Assembly: GCA_934692625.1 (NCBI GenBank)
Contig: CAKUUC010000003.1
Location: 92,517 to 156,516, forward strand
Length of the DNA: 64,000 nucleotides
Origin: an uncultured Candidatus Melainabacteria bacterium
Lineage (GTDB): Bacteria; Cyanobacteriota; Vampirovibrionia; Gastranaerophilales; Gastranaerophilaceae
Direction: 5' to 3'
Shown: one piece after another, positions 9,130 to 17,561 of the stretch
Numbering within the stretch: position 1 is the stretch's first letter
How the letters are laid out: every line of letters starts with the position of its first letter
The notes under the pieces: generated by a model
The model's database searches: none
What the model was told of the DNA's origin: nothing
Seen by the model: the letters and a program-made list of their open reading frames with translations, nothing else
Translations under genes and position numbers: made by a program

Positions 9130-9405
9130 TTATCTTGCCTTTCCCCAGAACGCATCAAGAATATGTTGTGCTTCAGCAGAAGGCATTCTATCTTGCAAAA
9201 TCAAATACTGAACGGCAATCATCGCACACTCGGAACAAATATTAACTCCAGGACCTTTTACCATTTTTATAACTTGCGTGTTCGGTCTTCCACAAAAACT
9301 GCAATACACAAGATCTTGTGAATTGTTATTTTCGTCTTGTTGGTGTTTTTCATCAGCAAGTGATTTTTTCTTTGCGCCAAGGCTGACTACTTTTTCGTCT
9401 GACAT
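9130..9405 (-). CDS. Stand-alone ClpX-type C4 zinc finger protein
   Basis: A 91-residue protein whose centre (residues ~34-65) is the zinc-binding domain otherwise found at the N terminus of ClpX. A CSFCGRPNTQVIKMVKGPGV stretch precedes ICSECA, giving the Cys-X2-Cys and Cys-X2-Cys pairs and the GPGV/ICSEC pattern of ClpX. No AAA+ domain follows; the protein ends about 25 residues later. The N-terminal 30 residues are polar and probably flexible. In ClpX this domain dimerises and binds substrates and adaptors. Inference: it may modulate ClpXP. It is the first gene of the operon leading to clpP. AAAAGGAGAA precedes the start. Confidence 0.85.
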   Translation of the reverse strand: MSDEKVVSLGAKKKSLADEKHQQDENNNSQDLVYCSFCGRPNTQVIKMVKGPGVNICSECAMIAVQYLILQDRMPSAEAQHILDAFWGKAR

Positions 9406-9451
9406 ATAAATTCTCCTTTTACAAGTTTATTGTAACTTAAATTTATGAAAT

Positions 9452-9480
9452 TTGCCATATTTTTATTATTAAATTATAAT
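9452..9480 (+). promoter_or_regulatory. Sigma-70-type promoter for the lipoprotein-lgt operon
   Basis: TTGCCA at 9452-9457 and TATAAT at 9475-9480 are separated by 17 bases, an optimal spacing. It is placed 40 bases upstream of the start of the TPR lipoprotein gene, with a purine-rich ribosome binding site (AGAGAGGGA) in between. Confidence 0.7.
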
Positions 9481-9520
9481 TAGTTTAACATCAACTTAAC
9501 ATTAATAAAGAGAGGGATAA

Positions 9521-10111
9521 ATGAAAAAAGTAATTTCAATCGCAAGCATCCTATTTGTTGCAGTGATTTCAACAGCCTGTATTAACAATTTAGCAGTACA
9601 AGATTTGAACAACAAAGCCAAAGCTTACGCAGAAAAAGGTGATTACACACAAGCCATCGAACGTTTGAAATCAGGAATTGACCTAGACCCGTCAATATTT
9701 GAAACTCATTACAACCTCGCAGTAGTTTACACGCAAGCAGAAGATTATATCAATGCAATAAATGAATACAAAACCGTTATAAAAATGAAACCTGATTACG
9801 CAGATTCTTATTATGCGCTCGGTACAGCAGAAAACAATTTGGCAATTGAAATTAAAAAAGGTCACGTAAGAATGAATGATAACGGTGCCTTAGAGCCTGT
9901 ACAGCCAACAGAATCAGACTCAGAAACAACCGAATTAACAAATGAAGAAAACTCGATAATTAACGAACTTTACGATTCTGCGATAAAAAATTATGAAAAA
10001 TATCTTGAATTAAATCCAAAAGCAGCCGACAAAAAAGAAGTTAAGGAAGATATCGCAAGAATAAACGGCTACTTAAATCCTGAACAAGACGGAGAACAAC
10101 CAACAGAATAA
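9521..10111 (+). CDS. TPR-repeat lipoprotein
   Basis: The N terminus is a lipoprotein signal peptide: basic MKK, a hydrophobic stretch and a lipobox ending in STAC with Cys at residue 20. The mature protein holds at least two or three tetratricopeptide repeats (for example HYNLAVVYTQAEDYINAI and SYYALGTAENNLA) separated by an acidic Thr/Glu insert. TPR lipoproteins usually act as scaffolds in envelope complexes; the partner here is unknown. The stop codon overlaps the lgt start (TAATG). A lipoprotein is thus translated with the enzyme that lipidates it. Confidence 0.85.
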   Translation: MKKVISIASILFVAVISTACINNLAVQDLNNKAKAYAEKGDYTQAIERLKSGIDLDPSIFETHYNLAVVYTQAEDYINAINEYKTVIKMKPDYADSYYALGTAENNLAIEIKKGHVRMNDNGALEPVQPTESDSETTELTNEENSIINELYDSAIKNYEKYLELNPKAADKKEVKEDIARINGYLNPEQDGEQPTE

Positions 10112-10914
10112 TGTTTATATTAACCTCTCCGAACTCGGTTGCATTCAATTTGTTCAACATTCCGATATATTGGTACGGAATATTTATGGCAAGTGCAATA
10201 TTTGTTGCAATAATTATTGCTAATATTTACTTTAACAAGACAAATCCACAACTTGTAAAAGATAAAATCATTGAATATTCACCATACATAATATTTGCAG
10301 GAATCTTTGGAGCAAGATTATATTACTGCATACTGAATTTGCACTATTATATCCTAAGACCACTTGAAATTTTTAATGTCAGACAAGGTGGATTATCAAT
10401 CCATGGTGCAATTTTAGGCGGAATTATATGTCTATTACTCATATCAAAAAAGACCAAAATTTCGCTACTCAAATACCTTGATGCTATTTCAGCAACAACA
10501 ATACTGGGACAAGCAATAGGCCGTTGGGGCAACTATTTTAACGCAGAAGCCTACGGATTTCCTACAAAATCTCAAACGTGGGGGTTATTCATTCCGGAAA
10601 GTCACAGATTGAAAGAATTTGCGAATATCAGCCTATACCACCCGACATTTTTATACGAAAGCTTACTTGATTTAGCAGGATTTGGAATTTTGACATATAT
10701 TTACTTTAAATTCCACAAAACAAAGGGGATAACATTTTTTGCATACTTAACAATATATTCACTAATCAGATTTTTCATAGAACAAATTAGAGTTGACAGC
10801 GCTCTCAATGTCGGAAACGTACCAATAGCAATCATTGTATCAATTACATTGTTTTTAATCGGAATTTTAGGACTTAGTGTATTAATAAGCCAAAACATTA
10901 AAAACAAAAACTAA
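10111..10914 (+). CDS. lgt: Prolipoprotein diacylglyceryl transferase Lgt
   Basis: Inner-membrane enzyme that transfers diacylglycerol from phosphatidylglycerol to the lipobox cysteine of prolipoproteins, the first step of lipoprotein maturation. The 267-residue protein has about seven hydrophobic segments. The family signature is GRWGNYFNAEAYG, with the conserved Arg and Asn. WYGIFMASAI, IFGARLYYCI and GGLSIHGAILGG are further conserved stretches. It is coupled to the preceding lipoprotein gene by a TAATG overlap. Confidence 0.95.
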   Translation: MFILTSPNSVAFNLFNIPIYWYGIFMASAIFVAIIIANIYFNKTNPQLVKDKIIEYSPYIIFAGIFGARLYYCILNLHYYILRPLEIFNVRQGGLSIHGAILGGIICLLLISKKTKISLLKYLDAISATTILGQAIGRWGNYFNAEAYGFPTKSQTWGLFIPESHRLKEFANISLYHPTFLYESLLDLAGFGILTYIYFKFHKTKGITFFAYLTIYSLIRFFIEQIRVDSALNVGNVPIAIIVSITLFLIGILGLSVLISQNIKNKN

Positions 10915-10944
10915 TGTTACAAAAACTTCACATTTCTATCTTTC

Positions 10945-10956
10945 GTGAAATTTCAC
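10945..10956. repeat. 12-bp perfect palindrome upstream of a small gene
   Basis: GTGAAATTTCAC is a perfect palindrome 50 bases before the 60-residue gene. It has no T tract, so it is more likely an operator-like site than a terminator. No cognate regulator can be named. Confidence 0.3.
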
Positions 10957-11005
10957 TTACTCAAATGTTTTTATATATGAGTGAAGTTTAATAAGGAGAT
11001 TAAAA

Positions 11006-11188
11006 ATGCCAGAAATTAGTTTTTGCTTATTTGATATGGGATATTTGTTCAAATTATTTCCAAAGAAAAGTAAAGAATTTAACGACAATATGAAAAACTT
11101 TGAAAATAAATTTGAAGGCGAAATGGCTGAAAATCGGGCTCGGTTGTTTGAAGATTACAACTATAGCGGAGAATTTCAACAAGTATAA
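11006..11188 (+). CDS. Small protein of unknown function (60 residues)
   Basis: A short gene supported by a strong ribosome binding site (AAGGAGAT at 10993-11000, five bases before the ATG) and a strong terminator 6 bases after its stop. The protein begins with a hydrophobic stretch (FCLFDMGYLFKLF) and continues as a charged helix rich in Glu, Asn and Phe (ENKFEGEMAENRARLFEDY). No family is recognised. It may be a membrane-associated small protein. Its leader resembles that of the calpain-like gene at 146. Confidence 0.65.
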   Translation: MPEISFCLFDMGYLFKLFPKKSKEFNDNMKNFENKFEGEMAENRARLFEDYNYSGEFQQV

Positions 11189-11193
11189 ATTGT

Positions 11194-11224
11194 AGCCGCC
11201 CGATTGAGTATCAATCGGGCGGCT
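11194..11224. terminator. Strong GC-rich intrinsic terminator
   Basis: A perfect 14-bp stem (11194-11207 with 11211-11224) with a 3-base loop, GC-rich in its centre and followed by TTTG. It ends the 60-residue gene and may also stop the convergent methyltransferase gene. Confidence 0.85.
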
Positions 11225-11230
11225 TTGTAA

Positions 11231-12112
11231 TTAGACTTTTTGGAAAACGAAAATATATTCGTGAGTAAAGATACTGAATCCACCGGCTAATGCTCGATAG
11301 CGCCACAAGTTAGCCGTTCTTCCTTTTCCTCGTTCATTACCTTGAATATCTTTAACAATTGTTGACTTTAACTTAAAGCCAAGCTTGCGCATTCTGTCCA
11401 TACATTCAAAACCTAGCGGTTGAACTTCAGAATTTTTATAACTGTCACCAATGATAAGACAAGCAAATCTTCCTTTTTCTAGAAGGTCATAACCATTTTT
11501 CGCAACTTTTTCAAACAAATCATAAAACTCTTCTGTTGATGAACAGTTTGACAAGTCTTCTTTTCTGTCTGAAAACTTGATAATATCATCATAAGGCGGA
11601 TGAAGCATTAAAAATTGTGCTTTTTCTTCGCCCATAATCTCTAAACGCCCTTTAACTTTATCAACCGCAACATCAGAAGCCGAATCCGCACAAATAATAT
11701 TCACATCTGTTACCAATTGTTTTGGTGTAAATTTTTCAGAAACACTTTCAGCAAGTTCCGGTTTTAATTCAACACCAATACAACGACGATTCATATTTAT
11801 CGCTTCAATGCCGGAAGTTCCTGAGCCAAAGAACAAATCTAACACTACATCATTTTTCTTTGTATATCTTTCATACATTTGTTGTGCAATTTGCGGAATA
11901 TAATTTCCATGATATTCGTTAGAATGTCCGTGTGTCTTCAATCTTGTAGGGAATTGCCACAATGTTCCGGTCAAAATATGCGCATAATCCTTCCATTTTT
12001 TCAAATTTATATCACTATATTTTGTCGTTTTTACATCAGGTTTTTGAACGACCTGCAAATCTGCACGTTTCTTAGGTTTAACCTTTAAATTTGATAAAAC
12101 TTTTACTGCCAA
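11231..12112 (-). CDS. Site-specific DNA methyltransferase (N4-cytosine or N6-adenine type), orphan
   Basis: An S-adenosylmethionine-dependent amino-methyltransferase. Motif I is VVLDLFFGSGTSGIEA, followed by CIGVEL, and the catalytic motif IV is LHPPYDDI, with motif I preceding motif IV. The region before motif I (HSNEYHGNYIPQIAQQMYE) fits motif X. About 293 residues. A TTG start at 12112 is preferred because GGAGG lies 5 bases upstream; an in-frame TTG at 12133 is possible. No restriction enzyme gene adjoins it, so it is an orphan methylase with a possible regulatory or repair role. It is divergent from mutL. Confidence 0.8.
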   Translation of the reverse strand: MAVKVLSNLKVKPKKRADLQVVQKPDVKTTKYSDINLKKWKDYAHILTGTLWQFPTRLKTHGHSNEYHGNYIPQIAQQMYERYTKKNDVVLDLFFGSGTSGIEAINMNRRCIGVELKPELAESVSEKFTPKQLVTDVNIICADSASDVAVDKVKGRLEIMGEEKAQFLMLHPPYDDIIKFSDRKEDLSNCSSTEEFYDLFEKVAKNGYDLLEKGRFACLIIGDSYKNSEVQPLGFECMDRMRKLGFKLKSTIVKDIQGNERGKGRTANLWRYRALAGGFSIFTHEYIFVFQKV

Positions 12113-12245
12113 AATTTCCTCCGCCAATCGCAAATATAAATTTGCATTTATAATTTTTATACAAATCTATCGTATAAAATTGTTTCAAATTTGTAATCAA
12201 ACGTTTAGATGATTTTGTGTTTGATGTAGATTGAAACTAGGATTT

Positions 12246-14030
12246 ATGGGAAGAATTAAACAATTATCAAAACATTTAATAAACCAAATTGCGGCAGGCG
12301 AAGTCATTGAAAGACCGGCATCTGTCGTAAAAGAATTGACCGAAAATTCAATTGATGCCGGCGCAACAAGAGTAAGCGTAGATATTTCAAACGAGTGCAG
12401 AGATATCAGGGTTGCAGATAACGGCTGCGGAATTTATCCTGACGACATATTACTGGCATTTTCAAAGCATGCCACAAGCAAAATCACAGAAGACGAAGAC
12501 CTTTTTGATATCAAAACTTTAGGATTTCGTGGAGAAGCACTTGCCAGTATTATATCTATCGCAAAACTTACTTGTACAACAAGAACAAAAGATTTTGACA
12601 CTGGCACTAAAGTTAAATGCGAAAATTCAGAAGTTACTCAAGTCGAAACCGGTTGCGCTGTCGGAACTATTATGGACGTCAAGGACTTGTTTTACAATGT
12701 TCCAGTAAGATTAAAATTCTTAAAAAACCAAAACACTGAATTTTCTTATATTCAAGAAATTGTTCAATCTATTGCCCTATCTCACCCTGAAGTTTCAATC
12801 GAATTGAAAAAATATGGCAAAACAGTTCTAAAAACAACAGGGCAAAATAACCTTACACAAACCATAAAAGAAGTTTTTTCATCAGATGTCACAAACAATT
12901 TGAAAGAAGTTTGCAAAACTGACGTTTTGTCAGGACTAAAAATCTACGGATTTGTAAGTACTCCAAACTTTACACGCTCAAGCAAGAAAAATTACCATAT
13001 TTATATAAATTCAAGAACAGTAAAATGTCCGATTTTCCAAAAATCAATAGATATGGTGTATAAACATTTGACGGCAAGTAACAAATACCCGTTTGTCGTT
13101 TTGAATTTAGAAATTCCACCTCACGACGTAGACGTAAATGTTCACCCGACAAAAAAAGAGGTTCGATATAAAAATCCAAACCAAATATTTAACTTTATTT
13201 ATAGTGCTGTTGAAGCAGGACTTGCCAATCACGTTGAAAAAACTCAACCACAACAAAGTTTTTATACACAACCTAAACAAGAAATAGAAAATTTCGTAAA
13301 ACCTTTATACTCATCTCCTGAAAACACATTTGAAGATAATAATGAGTTTTATGTAGATAAAAAAACTGATACTATGTATGTTTCTGAAGATAAATTTCAA
13401 ACTTTTGAAGCACCACAACAACCTCAAGTTACGCAAAATACAATATTCACACAAGTGCAACACAAAGAACCGGAACCTACAGATAACATAATTGGTCAAT
13501 ATCATGACACTTATATTCTGATTGACACAGAAGCAGGTTTGGAAATCATCGACCAGCACATCGCAGAAGAGCGATATATTTACGAAAAACTAAAATCTGA
13601 AAAGAATATAATTTCTCAAATGCTTTTTGTATCTGATGTTATAACTCTTTCAGCAGAAGATGCGGCAATTATAAAAGAAAATATGGATAAATTTGAAAAA
13701 TTCGGATACGGTTTAGAATTTTTAGATGAAACAAATGTTATCTTTAGAAAAGTTCCGCAATTACTTGCAAAAGTAAATCCAAAAGATATAATTGCAGACA
13801 TCTTGCAAAATATTGAAGGTGATATTGACAACTTAGAAGAAAAAATACTTATTACAACATCTTGTAAAGCCGCAGTAAAAGCAAATACAAAACTTTCAAT
13901 CTGGCAAATGCAAGATATAATAAAAAAATGGCGCACAACAAAAATGCCTTACACCTGCCCACACGGCAGACCGATTTCTAAAGTAATTCCGCACAAAGAA
14001 CTTGCAGGATTTTTCCAACGTAGCAAATAA
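12246..14030 (+). CDS. mutL: DNA mismatch repair protein MutL
   Basis: GHKL-type ATPase that couples MutS mismatch recognition to strand incision. N-terminal motifs: QIAAGEVIERPASVVKELTE, DAGA, DNGCGI and TLGFRGEALASI. The C-terminal domain has the endonuclease motif DQHIAEERYIYE, matching DQHA(X)2E(X)4E, together with SCKAAVKAN and CPHGRP. It should therefore nick DNA itself, as in organisms without MutH. The linker (~330-415) is Gln/Pro-rich. The ATG at 12246 is preferred to the in-frame TTG at 12231 because the conserved domain starts right after it. 594 residues. Confidence 0.95.
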   Translation: MGRIKQLSKHLINQIAAGEVIERPASVVKELTENSIDAGATRVSVDISNECRDIRVADNGCGIYPDDILLAFSKHATSKITEDEDLFDIKTLGFRGEALASIISIAKLTCTTRTKDFDTGTKVKCENSEVTQVETGCAVGTIMDVKDLFYNVPVRLKFLKNQNTEFSYIQEIVQSIALSHPEVSIELKKYGKTVLKTTGQNNLTQTIKEVFSSDVTNNLKEVCKTDVLSGLKIYGFVSTPNFTRSSKKNYHIYINSRTVKCPIFQKSIDMVYKHLTASNKYPFVVLNLEIPPHDVDVNVHPTKKEVRYKNPNQIFNFIYSAVEAGLANHVEKTQPQQSFYTQPKQEIENFVKPLYSSPENTFEDNNEFYVDKKTDTMYVSEDKFQTFEAPQQPQVTQNTIFTQVQHKEPEPTDNIIGQYHDTYILIDTEAGLEIIDQHIAEERYIYEKLKSEKNIISQMLFVSDVITLSAEDAAIIKENMDKFEKFGYGLEFLDETNVIFRKVPQLLAKVNPKDIIADILQNIEGDIDNLEEKILITTSCKAAVKANTKLSIWQMQDIIKKWRTTKMPYTCPHGRPISKVIPHKELAGFFQRSK

Positions 14031-14120
14031 TAACAAATATTAAACTATTTATATAAGTTTGATATAAGATTATTGACAAAATCTCAATCAATTACTACAA
14101 TAATAACAGGAGTGTGTAGT

Positions 14121-14471
14121 ATGGATATTAAAGCGAAACAGGATTTAATAACAAAAAACTATAATCATATTTATGCCCACGAAATGGCTCATAAAAATGC
14201 CGGCGGGAGTTTTGCCGGAGCGATTACAATTGAACGAAATTCTGACGGAATACCTGTTTCCGGTCATGTTCCGATAAAAATGCCTGTAATGGATAAAAGA
14301 AATCCTCAAGCAACAATAGACCACGCAAACACAGTAATAAGAGCGGCTCTTGCACCATTTGACCCTTCCGGTCAAGATTTCAAAGTTGCCAATCAAGCAT
14401 CACAAATAAAAATGCAAGCTCTTGCATTCAAAGCGAAACACCAAGGCAACAAATTAGATGTTAATGCGTAA
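14121..14471 (+). CDS. SprA-related putative metalloprotease
   Basis: A 116-residue protein matching the SprA-related family pattern. There is a zinc-protease-like HExxH at residues 20-24 (HEMAH), followed by KNAGGSFAGAITIE, VSGHVPIKM and a C-terminal RAALAPFDPSGQDFKVANQA segment. Family members carry the same HE(M/Q)AH...GGxxAGxP arrangement; proteolysis has not been shown for most. No signal peptide. The ATG at 14121 is chosen over an upstream TTG because AGGAG lies 8 bases before it. It sits between mutL and ftsZ with its own leader. Confidence 0.75.
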   Translation: MDIKAKQDLITKNYNHIYAHEMAHKNAGGSFAGAITIERNSDGIPVSGHVPIKMPVMDKRNPQATIDHANTVIRAALAPFDPSGQDFKVANQASQIKMQALAFKAKHQGNKLDVNA

Positions 14472-14580
14472 ATTTTTCATTATTCACTCCAAGAATTTCA
14501 TATATTACGAAATATTCAAATATGTGTAATGTTTGATTTTTTGTATATAATGTAATTATAGAAATAAAATAGGAGGTATA

Positions 14581-15747
14581 ATGGAAAATATCATATCAGG
14601 CAGTACGCCAAACAACGGACCGCACGTAAACCCTACCTGTATCAAAGTTGTAGGTGTTGGTGGCGGTGGCGGAAATGCCGTAAACAGAATGTTAAAAGCG
14701 AAACTTGCCGGTGTTGAATTTTGGCTTATGAATACCGATTTGCAAGTTTTGACATACAGTAATGTCCAAAACAAAATTCAACTGGGCTCCGGCACTACAA
14801 AAGGTTTAGGCGCTGGCGGAGATCCTACAACCGGTGAAAAAGCAGCCATCGAAAATAAAGATGACATTATGAAAGCACTTGAAGGTGCAGATATGGTATT
14901 TGTCACTGCCGGTATGGGTGGTGGAACAGGAACAGGCGCCGCTCCTGTTGTTGCTCAAATTGCTAAAGATTTAGGCATTTTGACAATTGCTTTCGTTACA
15001 AAACCTTTCAGTTGGGAAGGTAAAAAGAGAATGGCTCAAGCCGAAGCAGGTATTGAAAAACTTAGAAAATACGTTGATGCAATTCTTATCGTACCTAACG
15101 ACAAACTTCTTCAAGTTGTTGAACGTCAAGTTGGTATCAGAGAGGCATTCTGCATTACTGATGAAGTTCTATACAGAGGTATTCAAGGTATTTCAGATAC
15201 AATCACAATCCCAGGTATGATTAACATCGACTTTGCTGATGTTAGAAAAGTTATCAAAGATTCAGGTACTGCTTTGATGGGTATTGGTCGTGCTCAAGGC
15301 GAAGGTAGAGCAATTAAAGCAGCTGAAATGGCTATTAATTCTCAACTTTTGGAATCATCAATTGATGGTGCTAAAGGTATTATCGTTAACATTACAGGTA
15401 GTTCAAATCTTACATTGTATGAAATTAACGATGCTACAAACATTATCAACAATGTTGTTAATGAAGATGCGGAAGTTATCATCGGTACTGCAATAAATGA
15501 AGCATTCCAAAACGAAATCCAAATTACAGTTATTGCTACCGGATTTGCAGAAAAATCACAATCCAGCATTCAAACTCCACAATTGTCTGCCGCTGAATAT
15601 TTCCAAGGTAAGACAACACCAACAACTGCTACAACCGGCACAAGTTTTGGAACATCATCAACAACAACTCAAAGTAGCACAAGCACAGGATTTCCAAAAT
15701 TCTCATCAATGAATTTGGACTTGCCGGACTTTTTGAAAAAAGACTAA
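14581..15747 (+). CDS. ftsZ: Cell division protein FtsZ
   Basis: Tubulin-like GTPase that polymerises into the division ring. The N-terminal glycine-rich strand is VVGVGGGGGNAVNRM, the tubulin signature loop is GGGTGTGAAPVVA, and the T7 loop is NIDFADVRKVIKDSG. The body spans residues ~18-325, followed by a Thr/Ser-rich linker and a short C-terminal peptide (LDLPDFLKKD) that fits the partner-binding tail (typically DxPxFL). A near-perfect ribosome binding site (AGGAGGT) is 3 bases upstream and a TATAAT hexamer lies at 14546-14551. It is not in a dcw cluster here. The sequence reads as cyanobacterium-like (inference). Confidence 0.97.
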   Translation: MENIISGSTPNNGPHVNPTCIKVVGVGGGGGNAVNRMLKAKLAGVEFWLMNTDLQVLTYSNVQNKIQLGSGTTKGLGAGGDPTTGEKAAIENKDDIMKALEGADMVFVTAGMGGGTGTGAAPVVAQIAKDLGILTIAFVTKPFSWEGKKRMAQAEAGIEKLRKYVDAILIVPNDKLLQVVERQVGIREAFCITDEVLYRGIQGISDTITIPGMINIDFADVRKVIKDSGTALMGIGRAQGEGRAIKAAEMAINSQLLESSIDGAKGIIVNITGSSNLTLYEINDATNIINNVVNEDAEVIIGTAINEAFQNEIQITVIATGFAEKSQSSIQTPQLSAAEYFQGKTTPTTATTGTSFGTSSTTTQSSTSTGFPKFSSMNLDLPDFLKKD

Positions 15748-15770
15748 TGTTTGAATAAAAAATACATAAC

Positions 15771-15800
15771 AAAAAAGGAAGTTCAATGACTTCCTTTTTT
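15771..15800. terminator. Bidirectional terminator between ftsZ and the acyl-CoA synthetase gene
   Basis: A 12-bp perfect stem (15771-15782 with 15789-15800) around a 6-base loop, with A6 on the left arm and T6 on the right arm. It therefore terminates both convergent genes. Confidence 0.85.
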
Positions 15801-15837
15801 GTGTTTAAATTTATAAAATTTCTATTCGCTAAACATT

Positions 15838-17508
15838 TTACAATGCTAAAGTTTCTTCCTTAACCACTGCACGTTTTACTTTTCTTGTAGCCGTTCTAGG
15901 CAACGGAGAAGTTCTCACAACAATATTTACTGGACGTTTGTATGGCGCTAACTGAACAGCCAAACGTTTAACTTCTTGTCCAATAAATTTTTGTAATTCT
16001 TCCGTATCTTTATGAGCATCTAAAACTTCTTGAGTTGGAACAATCACAGTCATAATTTCTTCAGTACCATCTTTTGCGCCGGAACTTCTTGTTGCTCCAA
16101 AGACACAAACTTCTGAGAAATTCTTATTTTGTTCCAAAACAGCTTCGACTTCTTCAGGAAAAACTTTTTTACCACCTGATAGAACAATCATATTTTTAAT
16201 TCTACCTGTAATATACAATCTGCCATCTTCATCAAATTCAGCAATATCACCGGTATGGAACCAACCATCAGGTTCTAAAACTTCTTCTGTTTTTTCAGGA
16301 TTGTTATAATAACCTTTCATTACAGAAGGACCTTTAACTAACAATTCTCCGGTTTCTTCATCAATTTTAGCATCGTAAGAATCCAAAACTAAACCAACAG
16401 ACAACAATTTTCTGTCTTCCCCTCTATCAATAGAAATAATCGGACTTGTTTCTGTTAATCCGTAGCATTGGAAAACTTTGATGCCAATTCTTTCAAAGAA
16501 TTCACCGACAGCAGCATCTAACGGCGCACCACCAGTGATAAATCCGTAGAAATTACCGCCAAATTTTGCCAAAATACTTCTGAATAATTGACGTCTGATA
16601 GAGTAATCAGGAATAAATTCAGCCGCTGCGTAAGAACGTTCGAACAAAATTCTTTCATCTTCCGGCAATGATTTTATATCGGCTTCAATTGTAGTTTTCA
16701 ACAATTTCATAAACGCCGGAACAACAATCATAAAATCTATTTTCTTTTCACGCATATCACCCAATACATCACGTGGCTTCAAACTTTGTGGGTAAAATAT
16801 TGAAGCACCTCTATTCAAGAAAGTTGAAAAACCGACAGTCATTTCAAACAAATGATTCATCGGCAAAATAGATAACAAATTCACATTTTCTTGCGGCAAA
16901 ATTTCAGGCAAAACTCTCTCCAAGCCTAAAACCTGAGAAGTCATATTTCCAAAAGTAGTTTGAACCCCCTTTGGAGCACCTGTTGTCCCTGAAGTATAAA
17001 TAATGAACGCAGTATCACGCAACGAACGATGACGCCATTTACACTCTTTTGCATCAGGCAAAGTATACAATGTCGGAATTGAACAATTTGGACTGTGTTC
17101 GTCCATCAAAATCAAATTTTTAATTGACGGAATTCTCTTTTGCAATTCCAAACCTCTTTGCAAATTCGCCAAAGAAATTGCCAACACAGATGGTTGAGCA
17201 CTTGTCAAAATTGATTCTAATTCATATATAGTTAATTTATTATCAAGTGGAACTGTCACCATGCCGGAAATTACAGATGCAAATACACATGCACCCATTT
17301 CTGGCATAGATTCTGATAGAATTGCTAACCTGTCACCTTTTTGCATTTGTAATTCATTCAAAAGATAACTCGCTAACTGTCTGGTCAAAAGTCCCAAACC
17401 CTTGTAAGTAAGTTCTTTCCAACCATATTTATTTCTTTTGCCTAACGCAATTCTTTCACCATACAATCTCGTATTTTTATCCAACAAAGATAATACATTT
17501 TCTTTCAT
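15838..17508 (-). CDS. AMP-dependent long-chain acyl-CoA (or acyl-ACP) synthetase
   Basis: Member of the adenylate-forming family that activates fatty acids through an acyl-AMP. The P-loop motif is FIIYTSGTTGAPKGV. Motif A5 is FQCYGLTETSPIIS, followed by GWFHTGDIAEFDEDGRLYITGRIK with the hinge and KNMIVLSGGKKVFPEEVE. At 556 residues it has the usual length. Acceptor (CoA or ACP) cannot be told from sequence. GGGGAG precedes the start. An acyl-ACP thioesterase gene lies directly upstream in the same direction; together they would release and reactivate fatty acids. Confidence 0.88.
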   Translation of the reverse strand: MKENVLSLLDKNTRLYGERIALGKRNKYGWKELTYKGLGLLTRQLASYLLNELQMQKGDRLAILSESMPEMGACVFASVISGMVTVPLDNKLTIYELESILTSAQPSVLAISLANLQRGLELQKRIPSIKNLILMDEHSPNCSIPTLYTLPDAKECKWRHRSLRDTAFIIYTSGTTGAPKGVQTTFGNMTSQVLGLERVLPEILPQENVNLLSILPMNHLFEMTVGFSTFLNRGASIFYPQSLKPRDVLGDMREKKIDFMIVVPAFMKLLKTTIEADIKSLPEDERILFERSYAAAEFIPDYSIRRQLFRSILAKFGGNFYGFITGGAPLDAAVGEFFERIGIKVFQCYGLTETSPIISIDRGEDRKLLSVGLVLDSYDAKIDEETGELLVKGPSVMKGYYNNPEKTEEVLEPDGWFHTGDIAEFDEDGRLYITGRIKNMIVLSGGKKVFPEEVEAVLEQNKNFSEVCVFGATRSSGAKDGTEEIMTVIVPTQEVLDAHKDTEELQKFIGQEVKRLAVQLAPYKRPVNIVVRTSPLPRTATRKVKRAVVKEETLAL

Positions 17509-17561
17509 TCTATACTCCCCTGTACCTCAAATATTTTATATCGGAATTATACCATAATTTA

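Noticed and set aside
14523..14551. Complete sigma-70 promoter for ftsZ
   Set aside because: TATAAT at 14546-14551 is convincing but no -35 hexamer lies at a suitable distance, so it is mentioned only as a hexamer in the ftsZ entry.
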